This document shows positions 8,301 to 17,174 of a stretch of 64,000 nt of DNA, one piece after another (within the stretch, counting starts at the first letter, position 1; each line of letters begins with the position of its first letter). The notes beneath the pieces are model-generated. The model ran no database searches, had not been told where the DNA came from, and saw only the letters and a program-made list of their open reading frames with translations. The stretch is from Anaerobutyricum stercoris (GTDB taxonomy: Bacteria; Bacillota; Clostridia; Lachnospirales; Lachnospiraceae). The DNA is taken from positions 1-64,000 of the forward strand of contig DXBR01000098.1 in the NCBI GenBank assembly GCA_019116455.1, written 5' to 3'. Both the position numbers and the translations under genes were made by a program.

Positions 8301-9734
8301 CTAATCCAGAATCTCCCGGAGAATCTGGTTCACCATAGCCGGATCCGCCTTGCCTTTCATGGCGCGCATGGTCTGACCCACGAAGAAGCCCATGGCTTTT
8401 TTCTTGCCGGCCTTGTAGTCCTCCACGGACTTTGGATTGTTCTCCACAATCTCCTCAATGACTTTTCGCAGTGCGCCTTCGTCGCTGACGGTTTTCAGAC
8501 CATTTTCTTCCACATAGGCTTCCGGTTCCACATCGTCCTTGAAGATGGCCTCGAAGACCTTCCTTGCCACCTTGCGGTTGATGGCTCCGGATTCAATCAT
8601 GGCGATCATTTTTACCAGATGTTCCGGGCTGAAATGAAGGTCGGCGGCCTCCATCTCCTGTTCTTTTAAGAGACGCATGGTGTCTCCCATGAGCCAGTTG
8701 GAAACCTCTTTCGGCGCAGCGCCCAGCGCGATGCAGCGTTCAAATAGATCTGTCAGCGTTTTGTCTGAAGTGATGATGTCAATGTCGTACTCCGGCAGGC
8801 CGTACTCTTCTTTATAGCGGGCCTGTTTCTCATCACGGAACTCCGGCTGTCTCCTGCGGATCTCTTCCAGCCATTCATCGGAAATGATGATCGGCGGCAA
8901 ATCCGGTTCCGGGAAATATCGGTAATCCTGAGCATCCTCCTTGGAACGCATCGGATAGGAGTATTCTTTCTCATCATCCCAGCGGCGGGTCTCCTGCACT
9001 ACGGCTTTGCCCTCTTCCAGCAGGTCGATCTGCCGTTCTGTCTCGCCTTCGATGGCTCTTGCGATGGCGCTGAAGGAGTTTAAGTTCTTCATCTCCGTCC
9101 TGGTACCGAACTCTTCCGCACCCATCTCGCGAACCGACAGATTCACATCGGCGCGCATAGAACCCTCCTGCAGCTTGCAGTCGGAAGCCCCCAGATACTG
9201 GATGAGCATCCTCAGCTTCTCCAGATAGGCGATGACCTCATCCGCCGAGCGCATGTCCGGCTCCGATACGATCTCAATGAGCGGCACGCCGCTTCGGTTA
9301 AAATCCACCAGAGAGTTGCCCGTGACCGGGTCGTGGATGAGCTTGCCGGCGTCCTCCTCCATGTGGATCTCGTGGATGCCGATGGACTTTTTGCGGCCGT
9401 CCACCTCAATATCCACATGACCGTTTCGGCATATCGGGTAGTATAACTGAGAAATTTGATAATTCTGTGGATTATCCGGATAAAAATAATTTTTCCGGTC
9501 AAATTTACAATTCTGCGTGATGGTGCAGTTGGTCGCCAGCCCCACGGCGGCGGCATATTCCACCACCTGTTTATTTAATACCGGAAGAGAACCCGGCATT
9601 CCGGTACAGACCGGACAGGTGTGGGTATTCGGCGCGCCGCCAAACTCCGTGCTGCACCCGCAGAAAATCTTCGTCTTGGTGGCAAGCTCCACATGCACTT
9701 CCAGACCGATGACAGTCTCGTATTGTCTGCTCAT
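8301..9734 (-). CDS. gatB: Asp-tRNA(Asn)/Glu-tRNA(Gln) amidotransferase subunit B
   Basis: 477 residues, the usual GatB length. The opening YETVIGLEVHVELATKTKIF is the family signature, followed by the zinc-cluster cysteines of FCGCS and CPVCTGMPG. The C-terminal tail (FVGQTMRAMKGKADP) is the YqeY-like tRNA-binding domain. GatB binds the mischarged tRNA and phosphorylates the Glu or Asp moiety, and GatA supplies ammonia. Its ATG overlaps the gatA stop by 4 nt, so translation is coupled. Confidence 0.97.
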   Translation of the reverse strand: MSRQYETVIGLEVHVELATKTKIFCGCSTEFGGAPNTHTCPVCTGMPGSLPVLNKQVVEYAAAVGLATNCTITQNCKFDRKNYFYPDNPQNYQISQLYYPICRNGHVDIEVDGRKKSIGIHEIHMEEDAGKLIHDPVTGNSLVDFNRSGVPLIEIVSEPDMRSADEVIAYLEKLRMLIQYLGASDCKLQEGSMRADVNLSVREMGAEEFGTRTEMKNLNSFSAIARAIEGETERQIDLLEEGKAVVQETRRWDDEKEYSYPMRSKEDAQDYRYFPEPDLPPIIISDEWLEEIRRRQPEFRDEKQARYKEEYGLPEYDIDIITSDKTLTDLFERCIALGAAPKEVSNWLMGDTMRLLKEQEMEAADLHFSPEHLVKMIAMIESGAINRKVARKVFEAIFKDDVEPEAYVEENGLKTVSDEGALRKVIEEIVENNPKSVEDYKAGKKKAMGFFVGQTMRAMKGKADPAMVNQILREILD

Positions 9735-11218
9735 CTGTTTTCCCCTCCTTCTTTCGCCGCTGCCGGCGCGTTCATGGCAAATCCCCGGTTCTGCTCGTAC
9801 GTGTATGCCGCCCGGATGATATTTTTCTCTTTAAAGCAGTCGCCGATAAGCTGCAGGCCGACAGGCAGGCCATTCATGTCTGTTCCGCACGGAACCGTGA
9901 TACCCGGCAGCCCGGCAAGGTTCACGGAAATAGTATAAATGTCTCCCAGGTACATCTTTATCGGATCACTCAGGCTGTCGCCCAGCTTCGGAGCTGTGGT
10001 CGGCGCCGCCGGCCCGAGGATCACATCGTACTTTGCAAATGCTTTGTCAAATTCCTGTTTAATCAGGGTTTTTGTACGAAGAGCTTTCAGATAGTAGGCG
10101 TCGTAATAGCCGGAGCTTAACACGAAGGAGCCCAGCATGATCCGGCGCTTCACCTCTTCGCCGAATCCCTCGGAGCGGGTCTTTTTGTACATATTATGAA
10201 GTCCCTCGTATTCCGGCGTGCGGTATCCGTACTTGACGCCGTCAAACCGCGCCAGATTGGAACTGGCCTCGGCGCAGGCGATGACATAATAGGCCGGAAT
10301 GGCATATTTTACAAGGCCGAGGTCAAACTCTTCCACCACAGCTCCCTGCGCTTCCAGCACCTTCGCCGCTTTCAGAGCGGCTTCCCGCACATCTTCATCA
10401 ATCCCCTCTCCAAAGTAATCCTTCGGGATACCAATCTTCATGCCTTTCACATCATTGATCAAAGCGGAGATAAAATCGCCGCCCTCCCTCTTCACGGAAG
10501 TGCTGTCTTTCCTGTCGTGGGAAGTGATGGCGTCGAGGATCACCGCGCAGTCCCGCACATCCTTTGCCATAGGCCCGATCTGATCCAGAGAGGAACCGTA
10601 GGCGATCAGTCCGTACCGGGATACGGTTCCATAGGTCGGTTTCATGCCTACGATACCGCAGTAGGACGCCGGCTGCCGGATGGAACCTCCGGTGTCAGAA
10701 CCCAGCGCAAAAATACATTCCTCCGCTGCCACCGCCGCTGCGGAACCGCCGGAAGAACCGCCCGGCACATGGGCTTCGTTCCATGGATTTTTCGTTGCGC
10801 CGAAATATGAGGTCTCCGTAGTGCTTCCCATGGCAAATTCATCCATATTGGTCTTTCCGATGATGACCACGCCGGCTTTCTCCAGATTCTCCACTGCCTC
10901 CGCCGTGTAAGGCGGCACAAAATCTTCAAGAATCCTTGAGCTGCAGGTGGTGCGCACACCCCGGGTGCACATATTGTCCTTGATGGCCGCCGGCACGCCC
11001 GCCAGCGGCCCGTTAAGCTTTCCTTCTTCAATGAGCTTCTGTACTTCCTGCGCTCTCTTTAATACTGCTTCTCTATCAAGAACTGTCACATAGCAGTGAT
11101 AGGCAGACTCTTTTTCCCTGATGGCGTCCATGGCCGCCATAGCCGCATCCATGACGGTGATCTCGCCCGCCCTGATTTTCTCACTGAGCGTCACAGCCGT
11201 ATCTTTCATCAAATCCAT
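9731..11218 (-). CDS. gatA: Asp-tRNA(Asn)/Glu-tRNA(Gln) amidotransferase subunit A
   Basis: 495-residue amidase-signature enzyme. The Ser-Ser-Lys triad is visible: Lys in GVPAAIKDNMC, the serine cluster GGSSGGSAAAVAA, and the nucleophilic Ser in GSDTGGSIRQPAS. It hydrolyses glutamine and passes ammonia to GatB. AGGAGG lies 7 nt before the ATG at 11218. It is the middle gene of gatC-gatA-gatB. Confidence 0.97.
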   Translation of the reverse strand: MDLMKDTAVTLSEKIRAGEITVMDAAMAAMDAIREKESAYHCYVTVLDREAVLKRAQEVQKLIEEGKLNGPLAGVPAAIKDNMCTRGVRTTCSSRILEDFVPPYTAEAVENLEKAGVVIIGKTNMDEFAMGSTTETSYFGATKNPWNEAHVPGGSSGGSAAAVAAEECIFALGSDTGGSIRQPASYCGIVGMKPTYGTVSRYGLIAYGSSLDQIGPMAKDVRDCAVILDAITSHDRKDSTSVKREGGDFISALINDVKGMKIGIPKDYFGEGIDEDVREAALKAAKVLEAQGAVVEEFDLGLVKYAIPAYYVIACAEASSNLARFDGVKYGYRTPEYEGLHNMYKKTRSEGFGEEVKRRIMLGSFVLSSGYYDAYYLKALRTKTLIKQEFDKAFAKYDVILGPAAPTTAPKLGDSLSDPIKMYLGDIYTISVNLAGLPGITVPCGTDMNGLPVGLQLIGDCFKEKNIIRAAYTYEQNRGFAMNAPAAAKEGGENR

Positions 11219-11233
11219 TGCCGTCCTCCTGTT

Positions 11234-11527
11234 CTAATCAAATGTTTTCGGAACCACAAAAGCTCCCTCTTTTGCTTCCGGTGCATTGGCAAGAATTTCT
11301 TCTCTCTCGTCTCCGTTTGTCACCACGTCCTCCCGGAACACATTATGAACCGGAAAAACATGACTCATCGGCTCCACGCCGCTGGTGTCCAGTTCATTCA
11401 ATGTATCAATATAGTCAAGCATTTTTGCCATATCTTCCTTCGCCCTCTCCTTCTCCTCAGAAGAAAGTTCCAGCTTTGCCAGTATTCCGACATATTCCAT
11501 CGTCTCGTCTGAAATCACATTTGCCAT
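11234..11527 (-). CDS. gatC: Asp-tRNA(Asn)/Glu-tRNA(Gln) amidotransferase subunit C
   Basis: 97 residues, the normal GatC size, from the ATG at 11527 with AGGAG upstream. The frame is open further 5' but that extension lacks a ribosome site. Typical features are EYVGILAKLELSSEEKE at the N-terminus and the linker SGVEPMSHVFPVHNVFREDV, which wraps between GatA and GatB. First gene of the operon; gatA follows after 15 bp. The 11528-11742 spacer holds a GC-rich imperfect inverted repeat (about 11593-11632) but no promoter I can place with confidence. Confidence 0.95.
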   Translation of the reverse strand: MANVISDETMEYVGILAKLELSSEEKERAKEDMAKMLDYIDTLNELDTSGVEPMSHVFPVHNVFREDVVTNGDEREEILANAPEAKEGAFVVPKTFD

Positions 11528-11742
11528 GCTTCTCACTCCTTTTTTGTAATAATTTCGTTTCCATAAACTAAAAAAAGCGGGGCAGGGGCGCACATTGCTT
11601 GCGCAAACGTAAAAAACGCTTCTGCGCAGGCTGTAAAAGGCACACCCTCGTACCCCGGTAATCTCATCATTTGCAGGTCTGATTCGTCTGCGGATCTTCC
11701 TCCCAGAGAAAAACAATATTTCCCGCAAAAAACATATCACAT

Positions 11743-12309
11743 TTAGTTTTGTTTATCAAGCGCAAAACATACATTTCTTCTGTACATTTCATCGTTCAGG
11801 ATGGAATGATATAAAACTTCCATGGCTTCCTGTGCTTTCTCTCTCATCCGTTCCCGTCCAAAGCTGAGAATCCGATACGGCACGCCGAACACCCTCGCCT
11901 TCAGTTCTGTATACCGGGCGCCATTCCTCAAATAAAACTGAATCCGGCGTTTCTGCAGGTCAAGTTCTCTTTCATCCTCTGCCAAAGGTTCCTCCACTTC
12001 CAGCAGCACGCTTTCTCTATCCGTCAGATGCCCTTTTAATATATCAAGAATCCGGCTTCCGGTTCCTTTTCCTCTTCCCTGTTCCATAACAGCAAAATAG
12101 TCCAGCAAAAAGAAATCTCCGGTTTTTATCAGACAGGTATACGCTTTCAGTTCCCCGTCCTCATAGTATCCATATGGAAAATATTTACCTTCTTTCACCG
12201 CTCTCTCCATAATATAAAATGGCTTGAGCTCATCCGGCGGAAAATGATTGCCCATATGTGCGTCGTAAAGTTTTCTGAAATCGCCAAGCTGCATCAATTT
12301 CTGTTCCAT
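11743..12309 (-). CDS. GNAT family N-acetyltransferase
   Basis: 188 residues. The acetyl-CoA pyrophosphate-binding segment EQGRGKGTGSRILDILKGH fits motif A of the GNAT fold, preceded by the beta-strands FFLLDYFAVM. The substrate is unknown. It lies in a same-strand run with the TPM and zinc-ribbon genes upstream (31 bp gap). Confidence 0.75.
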   Translation of the reverse strand: MEQKLMQLGDFRKLYDAHMGNHFPPDELKPFYIMERAVKEGKYFPYGYYEDGELKAYTCLIKTGDFFLLDYFAVMEQGRGKGTGSRILDILKGHLTDRESVLLEVEEPLAEDERELDLQKRRIQFYLRNGARYTELKARVFGVPYRILSFGRERMREKAQEAMEVLYHSILNDEMYRRNVCFALDKQN

Positions 12310-12340
12310 TATTATCTCTCCTATCCTCGCATGATATCCT

Positions 12341-13174
12341 TTAATGACGGCCTCCGCCGCCTCCGTGTCCTCCGGTTCCCCCGATGGAGCCCCCGCCGCC
12401 GTTTCCTCCGGAATCGTGATCGGTTTCTATCTTCGTCCGCGTCACATGGGAGCGGAGAAAGATATCCTGATGCCGGTTAATCTTTACACCACCGTCCGGC
12501 ACGTACGTGGATCGGCTCGTGGTGACCTTCCCTTTGTTGCCGATGAGGTTGCAGGCCGCAAAAACTGCCGCAACGATCAGTGCGATCAACAGCAGCCAGA
12601 AATTGCCGATACGGAAATGGAACAGATTCAGATTCTGCATTTCCGATGACACCGTATCGATCATAGTCCTGTATGCTCCGTACGGATCTTCGTTGATAGT
12701 TTCATTAGTCCGGTTTATGATGAACTGGATCGTTCCGTCGTCAAGCTTCTCCGATGCTTTTCCCGTGGTACAAAGCCAGCAGTAGCCGGTCGCCCAGTTG
12801 TCCACGTAGATGATGCCGTCGCCGTTTGGCTGATCCCAGCCGAATTTATTCTCCTCATAATAGGACTGAGCGTAGTCCCGAATCTCATAATAATCATTGA
12901 TATCGGGTTCCCGGATAGTCAGGAGCACAATATCCATGCCTGTCATCTGTTCTTTTTCTGACAGCAGCTCAAACAGGCTCTCCTTCTGGGCGTCTGTCAA
13001 TACATTTGCCTCGTCAAAAATGCGTTCCTGGGTCAGGCACTGGGTATTGGTCCGCGCCTGTTTCGAGGTCATCATCCCCTGGAACACGCCGTATTTGAGG
13101 AAAAGCCCCAGCCCGCCAAGAATCAGACCGGCTACAAGAACTCCCACTATAATATTCCGATATGTCTTGTTCAT
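12341..13174 (-). CDS. TPM-domain membrane protein with Gly/His-rich tail
   Basis: 277 residues. A membrane helix (about 8-27) is followed by an extracytoplasmic TPM domain (about 50-175; QERIFDEANVLTDAQKESL and GDGIIYVDNWATGYCWLCTTG), a second helix (about 195-215) and a C-terminal tail rich in Gly and His. TPM proteins are linked to photosystem repair or phosphatase activity in other lineages; the role here is unknown. Its ATG directly abuts the stop of the zinc-ribbon gene, so the two form a translational pair. Confidence 0.75.
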   Translation of the reverse strand: MNKTYRNIIVGVLVAGLILGGLGLFLKYGVFQGMMTSKQARTNTQCLTQERIFDEANVLTDAQKESLFELLSEKEQMTGMDIVLLTIREPDINDYYEIRDYAQSYYEENKFGWDQPNGDGIIYVDNWATGYCWLCTTGKASEKLDDGTIQFIINRTNETINEDPYGAYRTMIDTVSSEMQNLNLFHFRIGNFWLLLIALIVAAVFAACNLIGNKGKVTTSRSTYVPDGGVKINRHQDIFLRSHVTRTKIETDHDSGGNGGGGSIGGTGGHGGGGGRH

Positions 13175-14158
13175 TTACAGTACCTCCAGAAGATAGCATA
13201 ACATTTTCAGAAAGAAGAAAATCACGGCAAACAGAGCGGCGCTCATGCCGAACACACGCGCCAGGCTGACCGGCGGCGCGCCAATGACTTTACCGGTCTG
13301 TCCATTTACATAGAAAGGATATTCTTTTCCGTTATAACGGTATATGTATTTCCAGACCGGAAGAAATGCAAAAAAGCTGTCCTCCACCCGGTTTTCTTTC
13401 CTGTCTGTGAAGGGCCGCACCATGGCGTAGCCTGCGTTTTCTTCTGCAAGGTATCCCTCCGAAAAACCGTCTGCCTTTTCTTCTGCTCTCGGCCGCAATG
13501 TCTCACTGTTCTGTTCATAGATATCTGCCTGAAAGCCGGAGAGATATTCCGGTGTAAAATCATCAAGTTCCCCATACTGGTAAGGTTCCAGCAGATCCAT
13601 CATTCCGTCTTCCATAGCCACCGACGCATCCACCGGAATCTTGTCATAATCCACCTCAAAATCCCGTATCAGCCGGTATACCCTTGTCTCCGTCACCTCA
13701 TAATCGCCTTCCCGCCAGGTTCTCACCCGGTCACCCTCGCCTTCAAAATAAATGTGACTGTGAAAATCATACATCCAAAAAGGAACGTAAATGCCTTCCA
13801 TGGACTCCAGACTGGACGCCGCACAAAAGTTAGACGGCAGAAACATTTTTCCGGCAAAAGTTTCTTTCAGCTTTTCCGCCGCATGATGTCTGTCCAGACA
13901 AAAGGGAAGCAGCAGCCGCGGCCGGTATTCTCCCTCCATCCGGTCCTCCAGTATATGGAATGTCTGACAGTACGGGCAGCGGCAGGCGAGAGTATATTCT
14001 GTCGTCTCAATCTGTCCTCCGCAGTTGCTGCAGATGTGGATTTTTTTCTGAGGAATCTCCTGCTGACTTTCCTCGCTGCCGCAGCTTTCACAAATCATCT
14101 TTTTCTTTTCCGGATGATAGGTTACATTTCCTCCGCAATTTTTACAACGATAAAACAT
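13175..14158 (-). CDS. Zinc-ribbon membrane-associated protein
   Basis: 327 residues starting at the second of two adjacent ATGs (14158), the one best spaced from GGGGAGGAA. The N-terminus has paired zinc knuckles: CKNCGGN, CESCG, CSNCGGQ and CPYCQ. The middle is a soluble domain containing VPFWMYDFHSHIYFEG. One C-terminal membrane helix lies at about 298-320. It resembles TFIIB-type zinc-ribbon proteins of Clostridia that neighbour TPM genes. Function unknown. It is divergent from the D,D-carboxypeptidase. Confidence 0.7.
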   Translation of the reverse strand: MFYRCKNCGGNVTYHPEKKKMICESCGSEESQQEIPQKKIHICSNCGGQIETTEYTLACRCPYCQTFHILEDRMEGEYRPRLLLPFCLDRHHAAEKLKETFAGKMFLPSNFCAASSLESMEGIYVPFWMYDFHSHIYFEGEGDRVRTWREGDYEVTETRVYRLIRDFEVDYDKIPVDASVAMEDGMMDLLEPYQYGELDDFTPEYLSGFQADIYEQNSETLRPRAEEKADGFSEGYLAEENAGYAMVRPFTDRKENRVEDSFFAFLPVWKYIYRYNGKEYPFYVNGQTGKVIGAPPVSLARVFGMSAALFAVIFFFLKMLCYLLEVL

Positions 14159-14248
14159 CATTTCCTCCCCGGATATCATATATCCTTTTCTCCGGCATAA
14201 AATGTAATACATTTTTGCGAATCCGCATTTCCAGAAAGGAGTACTCCT

Positions 14249-15400
14249 TTGAAAAAATATATTTCTCTTTTATGCCTGTTTCTTTTGTTCATTCTGTCTC
14301 CTTATCATACCATAAAAACACGCGCAGCGGAAATACCTTCGGAACTTTATGCAAAAGCCGCCATTTTAATGGATGGAACAAATCAGCGGGTGCTTTTTGG
14401 AAAAGAGGAAAAAACAGAGCTGCCCATGGCCAGCACCACCAAAATCATGACCTGCCTTTATACTCTGGAACACGGTAATCTTTCGGACGTAGTTACATTT
14501 TCCGAGCGGGCGGCCTCAGCTCCGAAAGTCCATCTGGGTGCAAAAGCGGGCAGCCGGTTTCTTCTGTCCGACCTGCTTTACGCCCTCATGCTGGAATCTT
14601 ACAACGACGCCGCCATCGCCATCGCGGAACATCTTGGCGGTTCCGTGGAGGCTTTCTGCCAGGCCATGACGGAAGAAGCCCGCTCCTACGGCTGCTATCA
14701 GACCTCTTTTGAGACTCCCAATGGTCTGGACAGCGACAATCATTATACAACCTGCTACGATCTGGCCATTCTCACCTGCCACGCCTTAAACAATAAGGAT
14801 TTCAGGAGTATCATTCAGGAATCCTCCTATACCATCAAAGAAATCACCGGCGGGCAGATCTACTCTCTCAGCAACAAAGACGCCTTCCTCACTTCCTATC
14901 CCGGCGCCATCGGCGTAAAAACCGGTTTCACCAACGGCGCCGGCTACTGCTTCGTGGGCGCCGTGGAAACCGACGACCGCCTGCTGATCTCCGTAGTTCT
15001 CGGCAGCGGCTGGCCGCCCAACCGCAGTTACAAATGGAAAGACACCCGCAAACTCATGGACTACGGCATAGAGAACTTTGAAAATGTGACCATCTCCCTG
15101 GGTGACGACATCCCCGGCCAGCTTCCCGTCGATCACGGGCAGGCACAGGTCTGCGACATCAGTCAGCCGGGCACGGTCACCCTTCTTCTGAATCCAGAAG
15201 AAGAAAAAGCGGTCTGCACCGCCGATCTTTTCCCCTCCCTGAACGCCCCCGTTCGCGAAGGAGATTCCGTGGGCACCGTGACGATGTCCATCAACGGGGA
15301 AATATATCGGAAATATCCGGTGAAAGCAGCGGCAGATACCGAACGGATCAACTATCGCTGGTGCCTTGACAGGCTGTTGGAGAAGTATTTCTATGGGTAA
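14249..15400 (+). CDS. Serine-type D-Ala-D-Ala carboxypeptidase (DacF/PBP5 family)
   Basis: 383 residues with a TTG start, chosen because AAGGAG lies 7 nt upstream. A signal peptide (about 1-27, cut near TRA-AEI) directs export. The three penicillin-binding motifs are present: SxxK in MASTTKIMTCLYT, SxN in SYNDAAIAIAEHLG and KTG in VKTGFTNGAGYC. A C-terminal beta-domain follows. These enzymes trim the terminal D-Ala of peptidoglycan pentapeptides at the outer face of the membrane. Confidence 0.93.
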   Translation: MKKYISLLCLFLLFILSPYHTIKTRAAEIPSELYAKAAILMDGTNQRVLFGKEEKTELPMASTTKIMTCLYTLEHGNLSDVVTFSERAASAPKVHLGAKAGSRFLLSDLLYALMLESYNDAAIAIAEHLGGSVEAFCQAMTEEARSYGCYQTSFETPNGLDSDNHYTTCYDLAILTCHALNNKDFRSIIQESSYTIKEITGGQIYSLSNKDAFLTSYPGAIGVKTGFTNGAGYCFVGAVETDDRLLISVVLGSGWPPNRSYKWKDTRKLMDYGIENFENVTISLGDDIPGQLPVDHGQAQVCDISQPGTVTLLLNPEEEKAVCTADLFPSLNAPVREGDSVGTVTMSINGEIYRKYPVKAAADTERINYRWCLDRLLEKYFYG

Positions 15401-15445
15401 GGAGCGGATTAAAGGGAAGACTTCACAAAGCCGCACATAAAAACA

Positions 15446-15488
15446 CCCCCGCAGGAAGAGCATATCAATCATCTCTCTCCTGCGGGGG
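15446..15488. terminator. Bidirectional terminator between dacF-like gene and glgA
   Basis: 11 bp GC-rich stem CCCCCGCAGGA/TCCTGCGGGGG (15446-15456 and 15478-15488). On the minus strand TGTTTTTATG follows (glgA side); on the plus strand ATATATTTATT follows. Confidence 0.8.
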
Positions 15489-15575
15489 ATATATTTATTG
15501 TTTATGGCCAAAAAGACTTTAATTAAAAATTTTCAGTAAAATTATATTAAAACCACAGTCGTATTCAGCTCAACT

Positions 15576-17027
15576 CTATCTTCCGATCAGCGTATTATAG
15601 ATCTCTTCGTAACGTTTCTTGGAAACACCCCAGGAGAGATCCTTCTTCATACCTCTCTTGACCATGTTATTCCAAATCTTTCTCTGCTCAAAGAAAATGT
15701 ACTTGCTGTAATTGATGACATTGACCATATCGTCACCGTTATAGTTCGTGAAGGAGAAACCGTCTCCGGTATCCTCAAATTCATTGAGTGGTTCTACGGT
15801 ATCCTTCAGTCCGCCGGTCTCTCTTACAATCGGAACCGTTCCATAACGGAAGGCGATAATCTGTGTCAGTCCGCACGGTTCAAACAGAGACGGCATCAGG
15901 AATGCATCTGCAGCAGCATATAATTTATGTGCCAGATCATCGGAATAAAGAATGTTCGCAGATACCTTGTTCGGATAGCGGTATGCATAGTAACGGAACA
16001 TATCTTCATATCTCTGCTCGCCGGTACCGATGACAACCAGCTGTGTATTGTCGTCCACAATACGTTCCATACCATACTGAATCAGATCAAGACCCTTCTG
16101 ATCTGTCAGTCTGGAAATAAGGCCGATCAGATACTTATCCGGATTGACTTCCAGACCCAGCTCTTTCTGAATAGCTTCCTTATTGGCAGCTTTTCCCTTT
16201 TTATAATTTCTCACATCATATTTCGAATAGATAGACTCATCTGTCTTCGGATTATATGCAGTGTAATCGATACCATTTACGATACCGAACAGGCTCTGAT
16301 TTCTCGCACTTAAAAGTCCATCCAGCCCTTCGCCGTAATATGGCGTCTGGATCTCCTGAGCATACGTATTGCTCACAGTAGTGATAAAGTCGGAATAAAC
16401 GATGCCGCCCTTTAACATGTTGGCATCTTTTTTATACTCCAGCTTATCCGGTGTGAACAAATAATCCGGCAGTCCGGAAAGGCCCTTGATGGTCTTGATA
16501 TCCCAGATACCCTGGAACCGGAGATTGTGGATGGTCATGATCGTCTTGATGCCCCAGAAGAACGGGTTCGCCGCGAACTCCGTCTTCAGATATACCGGAA
16601 TCAGACCGGTCTGCCAGTCGTGACAGTGAATAATGTCCGGTTTGAAATCCACGATCGGAAGAATGGATAATACTGCTTTACAGAAGAAAATATACTTCTC
16701 CACGTCTGTCCTGGTGTCCGCATACGGTTTCTCCGCGCCAAAATAGTCCAGATTGTCAATGAAATAATACGTAATACCATTATACTCATATTTCATGATT
16801 CCCACATGGGTATGCGGAACCATCGGACCAGTGCCCATGTAAAAATGTGTGACATACTCAAAAGTATTGCGGAACTTATCCGGAATCCCCCGATAGTTCG
16901 GCATAACAACTCTGACATCCCATTCATTTTTGTCAAACTCTTTTGGCAATGCCCCCACAACGTCTGCAAGTCCACCCGTTTTCATAAACGGTACACATTC
17001 AGAAGCAGCAAATAAAATCTTCTTCAT
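15576..17027 (-). CDS. glgA: Glycogen synthase (ADP-glucose), GT5
   Basis: 483 residues from the ATG at 17027 with GGAGGA upstream; a longer open frame to 17153 lacks a ribosome site. The N-terminal KTGGLADVVGALPKE binds ADP-glucose. The C-terminal GT-B half has LISRLTDQKGLDLI and MPSLFEPCGLTQ (catalytic Glu region). It adds glucose from ADP-glucose to the growing alpha-1,4-glucan. It stands alone here, without glgB, glgC or glgP; the phosphoglucomutase at 32 kb could supply glucose-1-phosphate. Confidence 0.95.
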   Translation of the reverse strand: MKKILFAASECVPFMKTGGLADVVGALPKEFDKNEWDVRVVMPNYRGIPDKFRNTFEYVTHFYMGTGPMVPHTHVGIMKYEYNGITYYFIDNLDYFGAEKPYADTRTDVEKYIFFCKAVLSILPIVDFKPDIIHCHDWQTGLIPVYLKTEFAANPFFWGIKTIMTIHNLRFQGIWDIKTIKGLSGLPDYLFTPDKLEYKKDANMLKGGIVYSDFITTVSNTYAQEIQTPYYGEGLDGLLSARNQSLFGIVNGIDYTAYNPKTDESIYSKYDVRNYKKGKAANKEAIQKELGLEVNPDKYLIGLISRLTDQKGLDLIQYGMERIVDDNTQLVVIGTGEQRYEDMFRYYAYRYPNKVSANILYSDDLAHKLYAAADAFLMPSLFEPCGLTQIIAFRYGTVPIVRETGGLKDTVEPLNEFEDTGDGFSFTNYNGDDMVNVINYSKYIFFEQRKIWNNMVKRGMKKDLSWGVSKKRYEEIYNTLIGR

Positions 17028-17174
17028 GGTAATCCTCCTCGAATAAAAAGTTTTCCCTTTGTTAAAGTATATTAACAGGATACTGCGTACGGTCACGTTC
17101 ATTCTGAAATGTACGCGGCAGTGCGTGCGTTCCTTCTTTTCATTGTACAACAATTTTGGAGTAATTACTATGAT

